From contig NC_043969.1 in the NCBI RefSeq assembly GCF_902148855.1, forward strand, positions 30,137,853 to 30,201,852: a stretch of DNA of 64,000 nt, in the 5' to 3' direction. The stretch is from Sphaeramia orbicularis. Lineage: Eukaryota > Chordata > Actinopteri > Kurtiformes > Apogonidae. The notes under the pieces were generated by a model. It made no database searches. It was not told where the DNA came from and saw only the letters and a list, made by a program, of their open reading frames with translations. Both the position numbers and the translations under genes were made by a program. Shown here piece by piece: positions 39,625 to 52,871 of this stretch; the stretch's first letter is position 1; each line of letters opens with the position of its first letter.

Positions 39625-42600
39625 TTACAATGGACTTTTGTTCATTAAATGTTTCTTTGTGTTCTTCTCTGGCTTAAACAGTATGATATAACACTTTGGG
39701 GCAAAAATGCACAGTGTTAATCCAAAACTGGAGGCCAGAATGGCAAATATCTCCACAGCAACTGTAAATTTTCCAGGAGAGCTGACATACGCTGGGATAA
39801 ATGTGATCCACACTGCACAGAATATGAGCATGCTGAAGGTGATAAACTTGGCCTCATTAAAATTATCAGGAAGTTTCCGTGCCAGGACAGCTAACACGAA
39901 GCAAAAAGACAGCCAGTAGTCCTACGTACCCGAGCACAGCCCAGAACCCTATAGCAGAGCCTAATGCACACTCTAAGATGATCCTCTCTTTATATGTGGT
40001 CAGATTCTCATTGAAAAGGAGGCTGACAACCAACCAAATAATACAGATCAAAACCTGAATAAATGTAAGAGATACTACAGTCATTCTTGTTGAGGAGGAC
40101 CAAACCATTTCATGACATTGCTGCTGGAAGTGTAGCTTTAAAGGCCATTAAGACAACGATAGTTTTTCCCAGGACACATGAGATGCAGAGCACAAGGTGA
40201 TTCCAAAACGCTGTGTGTCGCAGCATACAGGACCATTCAGACGTGTCCCGATGAAAGTTATTGAACATAAGAAACACAGAGTGAGTGAAAAGAGCAGCAG
40301 GAAGCTCAGCTCAGAGTATTGGCCCTGACGATGGGGGTCGTCCTGTGACGGAAGAACACAGCCGCTGTCATAATGGCCAAACAGGCTCCAGCACTGAGAA
40401 TGAGACCAGGATGATTCCTAAGACCTCATTGAAGGAGAGAAACTCCACAGGCTTGGGGAGACAAGAGTCTCTATTTGCATTAGGCCAAACTCACTGGGAC
40501 AAGGGAAACAATCAGGAGAATCTGAAAAAAAAGATTTAAAAAAATGCCTTTTACTGTTCTGACAAGATCTATAGTTATCTAGTATGTATTTGAACAAATT
40601 TACCTGTAACATTGCTTATTTCTCCCTCAGGACATGGTATACAGTCATAGCAACAAACAGGTTTTCCTTTCTGCAGCACTTTACGAGTTCCTAGACGACA
40701 GCTCTCACTGCACACTGACACAGGCACCTGTCAAGACAGACAAACTCACACATATACTAATGTATTGTACAGATGTTATTACTAAGATTAAAAAATAATA
40801 CATAAATGACCCTAGGTCATAATTCTCTGAGTCTCCTTACTTGTGTACTTCCCTCCATCCATGTGATGTCCTTGTTGATATGGACCTCCTGGCCCAGTGG
40901 CAGTGATGCATCATAGAATCCTACTGTCACAAACTCATTCCTCCCAGTTTTACTCTTCTGCCAGTTTACCAGCTCATATGTGGCCACAGGATCACCATTG
41001 GCATCAAACGAAACACTATAACCATTCTGAGAGAAATTAACTTTCCTCAGCTGAGTGAAAACCTGTGTGAATTAATTCAGTTGTGACAGTGTAGAGATAT
41101 GGTTAGCAAAAGATGAAATTGAAATAAACATAATACAATTATTTTATACAAAAAAAAAAGAAAAATGCAAATTATGGAGATTGAAACTGAAGCCTTTACT
41201 GATTTTACTAGACAGACCTGTGTGGACTGAATCTTAGCAACTGGTCACAGTGATTGTGAATTGTCTTCCACACATAATGCATTGTGAATGGCATGTGCTA
41301 TTGCACTACACAGCCTTATACACCATGTTAGTGATTCGGAGCTGAGATGTGTCCAGTGTATGAGCTCTGGAGATTGTGTATGTCTTCAGTTCCATCACAC
41401 ACCCTCTCATCTGTGCCTTCACCTAAAACACAGAGGTACAAGTGTGTTTCATTCTACAATAGTTATATATACACATGTACTTTTGAATAGAACTATTTAG
41501 TCATTCAAAATGGCCGCATAACCAGTGAGCACCAACTATGAGTGATATTACAACTACTTTCTCACCTTTTCCCAGTCTGCAGTTAAACGCTTCCTCCCGA
41601 ACTCAGTAAGTACAGGGGATGCAGTCACTACAGTAGGAGAGAGATCCAGTAAGAAGTCTCTGAGCCCTGGGATGACAGACTGTTCAATACTAAATCCAAG
41701 GGCTCCTGCACAGAAGTTATACTTCAACAAGTCTGCATCTGTGACCCAGGACTCGCTGCCGATCCACTGGTGAGGAAAAGGCTGGAGTGACAGCTCCTCC
41801 AAAAGGATCCTCATATCTCTTGACGCTGCAAATGCCACAATAACTGTAGATGTTGACCTGAAAGAAAAATTTGTATCATATAAATGAAGTTCACATAAAA
41901 CAGTGAAATAATAAATACAATATAAACAGAATTTTAAGTGACTATTTTTCTGTCTCTGTAGTACACATTACATATGTAGGCTAGACGAATCAGTATCAGA
42001 GCACAAATCATCAAAGCAGACTGATCAATAAACATACCCATTAAAGTCTGTCATTAGCTTTTTATAACTTATGTCCGCCTCCTCAGTGAGTACAAGGAAA
42101 ATGTTTTGTAGACAATGCGTTGTACCAAGTCAAACTGTAGAGACATGTACCTGATATTTTTAATACATGGGCATAGCTGATCTAGATTTTGCATTTTACT
42201 TTATTTTATTGTTGTTAGTTTAATCCTATTTAGTTATTTTATTTGCTTTTCTAATCATTTACATTTTGTGTCAGATCTGTACATTTAAATATGTCAGGTT
42301 ATACCCAAGGAAAACAAGGACAAGGAAACACACATAACCCTTTTTCTCAATATTACAATTTTCTTTTCATGTATTACAAGGGTGGCAACAATCCATTACA
42401 GTTATAAATAACACTCTACTGCACCTGGATAACTTAACCTGTGCCACTGAAGTGTTTAGAAAAGAAGCATCTCTCAACAGAAAGGGGGATGTTTTAAAGT
42501 AACTTTAAAATAAGTTTAATGTGAATATTAAAGTAGAATTGCAACACCACACCTATACTCTGACTCTATGAACTCCCAGAGTTTTGTCTTGCAGGATGTT

Positions 42601-44358
42601 TCTGTACATACCTCCGGATAACTTCAGCCACTCTCTGGATTCTGCTTCGTGGGTGGGTCCGATAGAAAGATTCAGAGTATTCCACACAGATGCCTTCTTT
42701 CTGGGCTGCATACAGGAATGATGCCATGCCATTATTCCCATAGTCTGAGTCAGACCGGATAGCCCCTATCCAAGTCCAGCCGAAGTGTTTGACCAGTTTG
42801 ACCAGTCATCAGCCTGGAATGGTCACTGGGGATTGTTCTGAAGAAGCTGGGATATTGCTGTTTATCAGACAAACACGCACAAGTGGCAAAGTGACTGACC
42901 TGAAGAAAAACAAGTAGAAACAGGTTTAGTAAAATCCTAAACAGTTAAACACAGCAGCATTATTTTACAGACTAAAGGGTCAACTATTTACCAGAGGAAT
43001 ATCAAAGGGCCCAATGACGCGTGACATGGCAACTGATGCTGTTGACCCAGACTCTCCAACAATAGCCCTAACCATGCCAGAGTTTGAGCAGTTCTGACTG
43101 GTGTCAAATTCTGGGTCCTGGCCATTTGTGAGCTGAAGGGCTTTTTGCACAGCAATAGACACTGAAGCACTCATGGATTTGGTAACCGAGTGTAACGCCT
43201 GGCAGCAGCTCTGTGCTGTTGTTTATCTCACCAATGGCAAATATCATGGTGCGTGCAAAGCGCAGTTCACGTGTCTTAATGCTGCACAAACAAATTCCTG
43301 TCATTGTTGAAACTCACATATATAAGAACAAATCACAGGTTTAGAAAAAAGAAATTCTGATCAGTGATTGAAAATTACTGCATGTAAAAGATGTAATTCA
43401 AAGTGTCAGAACAGGAAATAGATTGTTGTTTTGTACATTTTGATCAACAGAATATTTAAAACACCATAAGACAAATCATCAATGAAAAAAAAATCTCATT
43501 TAGTTGTTTTAGTTGCTCACATCTGTTTAAAACTGTTGGCTAAAAAAAATATATTTTTTAACTCTCTCTTGTTGGCATGTAATCCACAACAATTTGTCCA
43601 TTATGATGTTAAGAAAAAAAAAATCAGAACATGAGAATAGATTATATGTTCATAACATTGATTCATATCAGACAACATTCTACAAAATACACTTAGTGCA
43701 CTATCTCTGTTATCAGTGACTCAAACTAACTTGTCTAATATAGTGCAATATGAAGTAAAAATAACTAGTAGGCATGTGTAGATTGTGCAGCAGTACACAA
43801 AGTTTGCTGCAAGATCATCATCACATCACCACCATTAGAAAATAGAGAAAATAGACAATAGACAATAGAAAGATTGATAAAGCAAACTAATATGTCCATT
43901 AGAGGTAGACAAAGGAGAAATTACTGTTAGGTCATTGTATATGGTGCAGTAGTACATACAAAGTTTTCAGTTTGCTGAGAGGTCATCATGACAACATCTG
44001 TATGACTACAGACTAACATCCTCTCATTCCCACATCTCCCTCTGATTTACCTCCCTGTGCACCTCAGTGGCTCAGGCATGCTGGTGTAGTCATGCACCTC
44101 TGTGTGCATGTAGTAATGAATGGAGAAAACACCCCCGATAATGTAGTCACCATCCATGGAGAATGCAGGTAGATGAGTATTACCCTGGAGCTTACATTTC
44201 ACTGATGTAGCCTTAGTGCTGACTGTGTCAGTACGAGACTTTGTAAACTCAGGCATTTGTTTAAGACCATCCCCTGATCTATCCCAGACAAGAGCAGAAG
44301 GATGTTGGAACAAACCCAGAGTCAGACTCAGACCAATGAACACAGCGGAGTGAATCAT
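39625..44358 (-). pseudogene. OlfC copy F: receptor gene with many small indels
   Basis: Exons: 44051-44358, 42992-43281, 42612-42899, 41566-41857, 41218-41422, 40841-41062, 40604-40727, 39625-40521. Exons 1, 6 and 7 have normal lengths. Exon 2 lacks 5 bp. Exon 3 lacks 2 bp in two places. Exon 4 is short by 4 bp overall. Exon 5 has several compensating changes. Exon 8 is short by 8 bp through about ten separate small indels. Most of these are single-base losses in short runs, and similar losses occur in the introns. Outside the indels the sequence is nearly identical to its neighbours. As given it cannot encode a receptor, but the error pattern suggests poor base calling as much as decay. Intron 1 is of the A/B/C type and intron 3 of the D/E type. 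Confidence 0.75.
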
Positions 44359-44399
44359 GGCTCAATCATTTCCATGTGAGCATGAGTGTGTTCTTCATT

Positions 44400-44410
44400 G
44401 GTTTATATAG
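44400..44410 (-). promoter_or_regulatory. Candidate TATA box, copy F
   Basis: CTATATAAACC about 42 nt before the ATG, as in copy B. Confidence 0.55.
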
Positions 44411-45543
44411 ATTTTCAGACAAATGCCTCCCTCCTTCTACTGTATAACAACTTATCAAACAACAGAGGGAGGTGTCATTGTGCTTTATTTAATTATTAGT
44501 CTATGTTTTTTTTTAAGTTCTTACTATTATAAATTACAAATATTCCCACACTTTTGCAGATATTTCCAAGATATATTTTCTAATCTTAATCCATATTTCC
44601 CCTCTAATCGTCACTTTTTATTTTGACTTTGTTAGAGCCTCTAATATTTGAGTTTTAATACACTTTTAATACACTGTCTAATCTGATGTTGGCAGTTGCA
44701 CATTTACTTGATAGATGTATAAAACTGAACTTTTAGGCAAACCACATGACCATGGACAAAACCAACGTTAAATGTTGTGATGACCCCTCAGCCACCCCCC
44801 TTTTGACAATGACACCCAGTAACTGTGCACTGACCCTGAAAGATCTGAAAGAATGTAGGTCAACATTGCTGTCCAAATTTGACCCGTTTGACCTTGAAAA
44901 TAAAGGTAAGGGTCAACGGCCAAAATAAATCATTCAAAAGTTGATGCACAAAAGATGCACCCTAACACCAAAAATGAAACTTGAACATTTATATCTTATG
45001 TTGTTCAAGACAATCTTCTTTAGTTTGTTGTCGTGTACAGATTTTTTATTTAAAAAATAAATTTAAAAAATCAGATGCCACTATTTTTGTATATCTATAT
45101 TTAATTTACTGAGAACATGTGGTGCAACAAACATATCAATAATTATGGCAGATTTGTTCAAATACCACAATAGTAACAGAAATTACATCTTGTATAGTCA
45201 TTAATATTGTAGTGTCATTTTATACAGCTGTATTATGTTTATAATTTATAATCATTAAAACCTGCCCTTTTACTCATGTTAATTTCTTTCTCTATTAATG
45301 CAAAACTTTCAAAAGCTAATGTTTCAATGTCAGACAGAAATCCTTGCAATTTTTGATGTTTTTCAGTGCTACAAAATATTTCAAAATATATTTATTTGTT
45401 TAAAGTTCATGATATTTGTAAAACCAAACAAAAGAAAATAGAGAATGTTAAATTCAATAATCACCAAGAATAAGATGTTTGTTAAACTGTATGTGCAGTG
45501 CATGAATTGGAGTTTAAATTATTATCTTATTATTTTAAACCTC
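44411..45543. other. Spacer between copies F and G
   Basis: No gene. It has the AGGTCA block at about 44745-44960, with a small deletion in the palindrome, and AT-rich shared spacer down to copy G. Confidence 0.7.
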
Positions 45544-48500
45544 CTACAGAGGACTTTTGTTCATTAAATGTTTCTTTGTGTTCTTCTCTGGCTTAAACAG
45601 TATGATATAACACTTTGGGGCAAAAATGCACAGTGTTAATCCAAAACTGGAGGCCAGAATGGCAAATATCTCCACAGCAACTGTAAATTTTCCAGGAGAG
45701 CTGACATACGCTGGGATAAATGTGATCCACACTGCACAGAATATGAGCATGCTGAAGGTGATAAACTTGGCCTCATTAAAATTATCAGGAAGTTTCCGTG
45801 CCAGGACAGCTAACACGAAGCAGAAGACAGCCAGTAGTCCTACGTACCCGAGCACAGCCCAGAACCCTATAGCAGAGCCTAATGCACACTCTAAGATGAT
45901 CCTCTCTTTATATGTGGTCAGATTCTTCATTGGAAAAGGAGGGCTGACAACCAACCAAATAATACAGATCAAAACCTGAACTGATGTGACAGATACTACA
46001 GTCATTCTTTGTTGAGGAGGACCAAACCATTTCATGACATTGCTGCCTGGAAGTGTAGCTTTAAAGGCCATTAAGACAACGATAGTTTTTCCCAGGACAC
46101 ATGAGATGCAGAGCACAAAGGTGATTCCAAACGCTGTGTGTCGCAGCATACAGGACCACTCAGACGGTGTCCCGATGAAAGTTATTGAACATAAGAAACA
46201 CAGAGTGAGTGAAAAGAGCAGCAGGAAGCTCAGCTCAGAGTTATTGGCCCTGACATGGGGGTCGTCCTGTGACGAAGAACACACGCCGCTGGCATAATGG
46301 CCAAACAGGCCCAGCAACTGAGAATGAGACCAGGATGATTCCTAAGACCTCATTGAAGAAGAAACTCCACAGGCTTGGGAGACAAGAGTCTCTATTTGCA
46401 TTAGGCCAAAACTCACAGTGACAAGGGAAACAATCAGGAGAATCTGAAAAAGCAACCAAACATATTTAGAGGTGTGACATAATCTATAGTTATCATCATG
46501 TGTATTGAAGACTTACCAGTAAAATTGCTTATTTCTCCCTCAGGACATGGGTATACAAATCATAGCAACAAACAGGGGTTTCCTTCTGCAGCACTTTACG
46601 AGTCCCGGGACGACAGCTCTCACTGCACACTGACACAGGCACCTGTCAAATACAGACAAACTCACACATATACTAATGTATTGTACAGATGTTATTATTA
46701 ACATTAATGTGCTTTCTCCTTACTTGTGTACTTCCCTCCATCCATATGATGTCCTTGTTGATATTCACCTCCTGTCCCTGCGCCACTGATGCATCATAGA
46801 ATCCTACTGTCACAAACTCATTCCTCCCAGTTTTACTCTTCTGCCAGTTTACCAGCTCATATGTGGCCACAGGATCACCATTGGCATCAAACGAAACACT
46901 AGTACCATTCTGAGAGAAATTAACTTTCCTCAGCTGAGTGAGTACCTGCTGAAAAAAATAAATTATAAAATTGTGAAAATAATACAATTATTTTACTGAA
47001 ATCATGGAAATATTACTGAAGTTTTTTTGCTGATTTTTTTTTACCTGTGTGGACTGGATCTTGGTAATTATCACATTGATTTGTGGAATTTCTTTCCACA
47101 CATATGCAGTTGTGAATGGCATGTGCTATTGCATACACAGCCTTAGATACCATGTTACTGATTCGGAGCTGAGACGTATCAGTGTATGGGCTCTGCAGAC
47201 TGTGTATGTCTTCAGTCCCATCACACAGCCTCTCATCTTTGACATCATCTAAAACACAGAGGGATATGTATGTTTAATTCTTCAGCCTGTAATTTTAGAA
47301 ATCCAGTTCAACTCTTTGCATTGATACCTTTACATCTTTTATTGCAATCAAACTGTAGTTTTTTAGTTGATTAACATACTTATACTTATTACACTTTAAC
47401 ATTATTGTGAATGTTATTCATTCTGGTGTCTCAGACACACTGAACATCCGACCAAAAGCCATTACCACCACCAAGTCTCTACTGTAAGTAACTACCTTTT
47501 CCCAGTCTGCAGTATAAAGATTCCTCCCAGAAACTTAGTAAGCACAGGGATGCAGTCACTACAGGAGGAGAAGATCCAGTAAGAAGTCTCTGAGCCCTGG
47601 GATGAAAGACCGGTCATGCCAAACCCAAGGGCTCCCACACAGATGCTGAACCTTAACATTTCGGGGTCTGTGACCCAGTCCTCACTGCCGATCCACTGGC
47701 GAGGAGAAAAGGCTGGCGTGAGAGCTCCTCCAACAGGATCTTCATTTCTCCAGAGGCTGCAAATGCCACAATAACTGTAGATGTTGACCGAAAAGGAGAT
47801 TTTATATTTGAGAAAGATCACACAGACCAATTAACTTACAATATTCTGAAAGTCAGTTGTTGAATTTTTGTCCAGTGACAGTAAAACCACTATCAAGCAC
47901 AGTGGTTTAATTTCATCATGTATTATTCAAGTATCCCAGAGTAATATGACTTACTTTTTTCTAAATATAAAAAAAAATTAAATACATTTTAAACCTTCAG
48001 TGAATTTAAAAGATACCTACATTTTTTGGAAATGGGGTTTGTGGTTCTATTAATACTTTATGAGAGTAGAGCATAAGAACTTGTGTTTTACAGATTATTT
48101 CAACCATTTCTGAGGTCTTTAGGAGTTTCATGGTTACACAGAGTTCAATAAATATAATAAATAAATAAAAAGTGTAGATACCTGCGGACAACTTCAACCA
48201 CTCTCTGGATTCTGCTTCGTGGGTGGGTCCGATAGAAAGATTCAGAGTATTCCACACAGATGCCTTCTTCTGGGCTGCATACAGGAATGATGCCATGCCA
48301 TTATTCCCATAGTCTGAGTCAGATCGGATAGCCCCTATCCAAGTCCAGCCGAAGTGTTTGACCAGTTTGACCAGTGCATCAGCCTGGAACTGTCACTGGG
48401 GATTGTTCTGAAGAAACTCGGATATTGCTTTTTATCAGACAAACATGCACAGGTGGAAAAGTAGCTTACCTAAAGATAGAGAAAAAGCAAGGTCAGTTCA

Positions 48501-49556
48501 TAATCAAAATTAAAAGAAAAAAAAAATTCAAGAAATTGCTGGAATTTCAAACTATTTACTTGAGGAATGTCAAAGGAACCAGTTATACGTGACATGGCGA
48601 TTGATGCTGTTGACCCAGACTCTCCAATAATAGCCATAACCATGCCAGAGTTTGAGCAGTTCTGACTGGTGTCAAATACTGGATCCTGGCCATTTGTGAG
48701 CTGAAGGGCTGCTTGTACGGCAACAGGTACTGAAGCACACGAGTCATAGATTTGGTAACCGAGTGTAATGCCTGGCAGCAGCTCTGTGCTGTTATTTATC
48801 TCATCAATGGCGAACATCATGGTGTGGGAAAAGCGCAACTGACGGGTGTCAACTCTGCAAACACATTTTATGACATTGAAGTGTCACATCAACAAAACAG
48901 AACAGATAATAGATTCTACTAGAATATACTGTTTCATGAAGAGGATATGTGATGCATGGCTGGGATACTGGCCACATGAAAAAGTTTTTCTAGTACTGGT
49001 TAAAACTCAGGTAAAGGAACATTTCTACCAAATTTCCTCCTAAACTCACATTCCTTTACTTATTTGAATGTGTGAGTCACAACTTGGCCATTATAAAGTA
49101 TAGAAAAATGACTAATGATCCATAGCATTATGTGTAGTAGATCATAAAACTTTTGCAAACCAACTGTAAGCACAACATAAAAGCAGTTCATCAGTACAAC
49201 AGCTCTATTATTACAGTAAAATATCATTGACCACCCATTCCCATATCTCCCTTTGATTTACCTCCCTGAGCACTTGACTGGCTCAGGCATGCTGCTGTAG
49301 TCATGCACCTCTGTGTGCGTGTAGATGTGAATGGAGAAAACACCTCCGATCATGTAGTCCCCATCCATGGAGAATGCAGGTAGACGAGTATTACCCTGGA
49401 GCTTACATTTCACTGATGTAGTCTTAGTGCTGTCTGTGCCAGTATTAGACTTTGCAACCCCAGCCATTTCCCCTGATCTATCCCAGACAAAAGCAAAAGG
49501 ATGTTCAAACACACCCAGAGTCAGACTCAGACCAATAAAACAACAGAGTTAATCAT
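45544..49556 (-). pseudogene. OlfC copy G: diverged pseudogene with a conserved last exon
   Basis: Exons: 49262-49556, 48560-48854, 48182-48469, 47496-47788, 47045-47248, 46724-46945, 46517-46642, 45544-46443. The leader has lost one base relative to B, so the first ATG soon meets a stop. A four-codon deletion follows in exon 1. Exon 3 lacks two bases. The exon 4 acceptor has lost its AG, and exons 4, 5 and 7 have indels. Exon 2 (RVDTRQLRFSHTM) and exon 6 are open but clearly diverged from the rest of the array. Exon 8 is almost identical to the other copies up to about 46240, and then has several small indels in the helix 1 region. The contrast between the old 5' exons and the young 3' exon suggests gene conversion or an exchange breakpoint. 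Confidence 0.8.
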
Positions 49557-49589
49557 GGCTCAAGTCTGGGCATGAGTGTGCTCCTCATT

Positions 49590-49600
49590 GGTTTATATAA
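49590..49600 (-). promoter_or_regulatory. Candidate TATA box, copy G
   Basis: TTATATAAACC, one base different from the motif of B. It lies about 34 nt from the ATG because of a small deletion in the leader. Confidence 0.45.
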
Positions 49601-49952
49601 ATATTCAGACAAATACCTTCCTCCTTCTACAGCATAACAATTTATCAAACAACAGAGGGAGGGGCCCTTTTGATTTATTTAATTATTAGCAATGTTGTCA
49701 CTTCAGTGAACTTTAACTCTTTTCTTTTAGCAACTCATTTGCCTTTTACTCACTCAGCAGCTACTTCAAGATGTACTACAAAGACCTATTTACATCCTCA
49801 ATGTATTATGTGACATTTAATACAAATTTAACATTTCCAAAACTATTTGTTCCACATTCATTTTATTCATTTATTTATTTTTACACCAAATTAAAACCTT
49901 TTCCACTGGGATCAAAACTGATGTTGCCATGTAGCTGCAAAAATGATCAACT

Positions 49953-50324
49953 TCACATTTGAGTATATGAGACTTTTCCCTTTCTATAATTCTGGTTCAT
50001 CTTGGTTTCACCTTTTTCCAAAAACTGGAAGTTTTTAGGATATTTTCTGGCAAATTTTAATCTAGTTTTCCTATTGTTGGGTATTACCAGTGGCTTGTAT
50101 CTTGTCATCCAATAATTAACATTCATTAAAGTGTTTCTTGATCTTAAACTTTGATAATGGCACACAAAGACTTCTGTGATCATCCACTGTAATTGTCTTC
50201 TGTGTCCTTTCAGACATTTTGGTCTTGTTGAGCTCACCAGTGGACCTTTCTGTTCAAAGACATACCCTATTGTAAATTTTGTCACTCCTATATCTTCACT
50301 TGCACTAACAACTTTTTGAACCAA
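49953..50324 (-). pseudogene. Tc1-like transposase fragment
   Basis: A 123-codon open frame with the order of motifs seen in the middle of Tc1-family transposases: a basic QLQWMITE segment, SLRSRNTLMNVN, KPLVIPNNRKTRLKFARKY and FLEKGETKMN, where the family has a (W)SDETK block with the first catalytic Asp. Here that Asp appears as Gly. It has no matching N- or C-terminal parts, so it is a remnant. Confidence 0.65.
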
Positions 50325-50464
50325 ACATTGAGATTTCCAGTGAAAAGCTACAAAACACTACTTCAACATGTGGAATCAATTCCAGACATTTTATCTATTT
50401 AATTTTGCACAGAATAACCAGAGAAAAGGACAAATCTAAAAATGACGCTGACTGTCAGTCATTT

Positions 50465-50650
50465 ATCCAATTATGAGCCTTTGAAAATGGAGGGAGTATG
50501 TTTAAAATGGTTGTATTTCCGAAATAGTTTATGCAACATTTTTTATCAAACCTCAGAGTTGAAACTCCACACTTCAATCACATCTTGACAGTTTCATTTC
50601 AGATCCACTGTGGTTGTGTAGTGAGGCAAAATTACAGTATTTGTGTTGCA
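50465..50650. mobile_element. Tc1-like non-coding terminal fragment
   Basis: Contains the phrases TGAGCCTTTGAAAATGGAGG, ACTTCAATCACATCTTGACA and TTTCATTTCAGATCCACTGT, which I recognise from the end region of common fish Tc1-like elements. The outer inverted repeat is not recognisable, so the ends are uncertain, and it need not belong to the same copy as the transposase fragment next to it. Confidence 0.5.
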
Positions 50651-52787
50651 AATTGCATTGCTATGTTTACAAAATTTCTACTTTTTTTTCCCCAATATGA
50701 ATAATAAGAATATATTTGCAATTTGGAACAATTAGTGGAGAAAAGTGTCAAGATAGAAACCAGTGTTGGAGATATTTGTTTTTATTATTTTCAGGACAAA
50801 GTATTTGAATTACCATAACATAGGTCATATGAATTATTAGAATTAGTTATTCATAAAAAATCAAAAAGACATAATGAGGAAAATAAAAAAAAATGTAGTC
50901 AAATAGAACAACTCCTTTATATGCAAAATCTACAGAGGATTTTTGTTCATTAAATGTTTCTTTGTGTTCTTCTCTGGCTTAAACAGATATAACACTTTGG
51001 GGCAAAAATGCACAGTGTTAATCCAAAACTGGAGGCCAGAATGGCAAATATCTCCACAGCAACTGTAAATTTTCCAGGAGAGCTGATATACGCTGGGATA
51101 AATGTGATCCACACTGCACAGAATATGAGCATGCTGAAGGTGATAAACTTGGCTTCATTAAAATTATCAGGAAGTTTCCGTGCCAGGACAGCTAACACGA
51201 AGCAGAAGACAGCCAGTAGTCCTACGTACCCGAGCACAGCCCAGAACCCTATAGCAGAGCCTAATGCACACTCTAAGATGATCCTCTCTTTTATGTGGTC
51301 AGATTCTTCACTGGAAAAGGAGGGCTGACAACCAACCAAATAATACAGATCAAAACCTGAACTGATGTGACAGATACTACAGTCATTCTTTGTTGAGGAG
51401 GACCAAACCATTTCATGACATTGCTGCCTGGAAGTGTAGCTTTAAAGGCCATTAAGACAACGATAGTTTTTCCCAGGACACATGAGATGCAGAGCACAAA
51501 GGTGATTCCAAATGCTGTGTGTCGCAGCATACACGACCACTCAGACGGTGTCCCGATGAAAGTTACTGAACATAAGAACACAGAGTGAGTGAAAAGCAGC
51601 AGGAAGCTCAGCTCAGAGTTATTGGCCCTGACGATGGGGGTCGTCCTGTGACGGAAGAACACAGCCGCTGTCATAATGGCCAAACAGGCTCCAGCAACTG
51701 AGAATGAGACCAGGATGATTCCTAAGACCTCACTGAAGGAGAGAAACTCCACAGGCTTGGGGAGACAAGAGTCTCTATGTACATTAGGCCAAAACTCACT
51801 GGGACAAGGGAAACAATCAGGAGAATCTGAAAGAAAAGATTTAAAAAATGCCTTTTACTGTTCTGACAAGATCTATAGTTATCTAGTATGTATTTGAACA
51901 AATTTACCTGTAACATTGCTTATTTCTCCCTCAGGACATGGTGTACAATCATAGCAACAAACAGGTTTTCCTTTCTGCAGCACTTTACGAGTTCCTGGAC
52001 GACAGCTCTCACTGCACACTGACACAGGCACCTGTCAAATACAGACAAACTCACACATATACTAATGTATTGTACAGATGTTATTACTAAGATTAAAAAA
52101 ATAATAATAATACATAAATGACCCTAGGTCATAATTCTCTGAGTCTCCTTACTTGTGTACTTCCCTCCATCCATGTGATGTCCTTGTTGATATGGACCTC
52201 CCTGCCCAGTGGCAGCGATGCATCATAGAATCCTACTGTCACAAACTCATTCCTCCCAGTTTTACTCTTCTGCCAGTTTACCAGCTCATATGTGGCCACA
52301 GGATCACCATTGGCATCAAACGAAACACTATAACCATTCTGAGAGAAATTAACTTTCCTCAGCTGAGTGAAAACCTGTGTGAATTAATTCAACTGTGTCA
52401 GTGTAGAGATATGGTTAGCAAAAGATGAAATTGAAATTAAACATAATACAATTATTTTATACAAAAAAAAAGAAAAATGTAAATTATGGAGATTGGAACT
52501 GAAGCCTTTTACTAATTTTACTAGACAGACCTGTGTGGACTGAATCTTAGCAAACTGGTCACAGTGATTTGTGGAATTTCTTTCCACACATAACGCATTG
52601 TGAATGGCATGTGCTATTGCATACACAGCCTTATACACCATGTTAGTGATTCGGAGCTGAGATGTGTCAGTGTATGAGCTCTGGAGATTGTGTATGTCTT
52701 CAGTTCCATCACACACCCTCTCCTCTGTGCCTTCACCTAAAACACAGAGGTACAAGTGTGTTTCATTCTACAATAGTTAGTTAGTAG

Positions 52788-52788
<1 letters not shown>

Positions 52789-52835
<47 letters not shown>

Positions 52836-52860
52836 GCTATCTAGCTATCTATCTACCTAC
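52789..52860. repeat. (CTAT)n tetranucleotide microsatellite in intron 4 of copy H
   Basis: About 16 nearly perfect CTAT units followed by CTAG and CTAC variants. It is absent from the other copies, whose intron 4 is only about 143 bp long. Confidence 0.95.
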
Positions 52861-52871
52861 CTATTCATATA

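Larger units (their letters stand above)
49601..50929. other. Spacer between copies G and H, with transposon remnants
   Basis: Only the first 100 bp or so resembles the other spacers. The rest lacks the AGGTCA block and holds Tc1-like remnants (49953-50324 and about 50465-50650). The 3' flank of copy H also differs from that of the other copies. Confidence 0.65.

Noticed and set aside
52789-52860. Regular short repeats that might suggest a CRISPR-like array
   Set aside because: A plain tetranucleotide microsatellite in a vertebrate intron, with no spacers.
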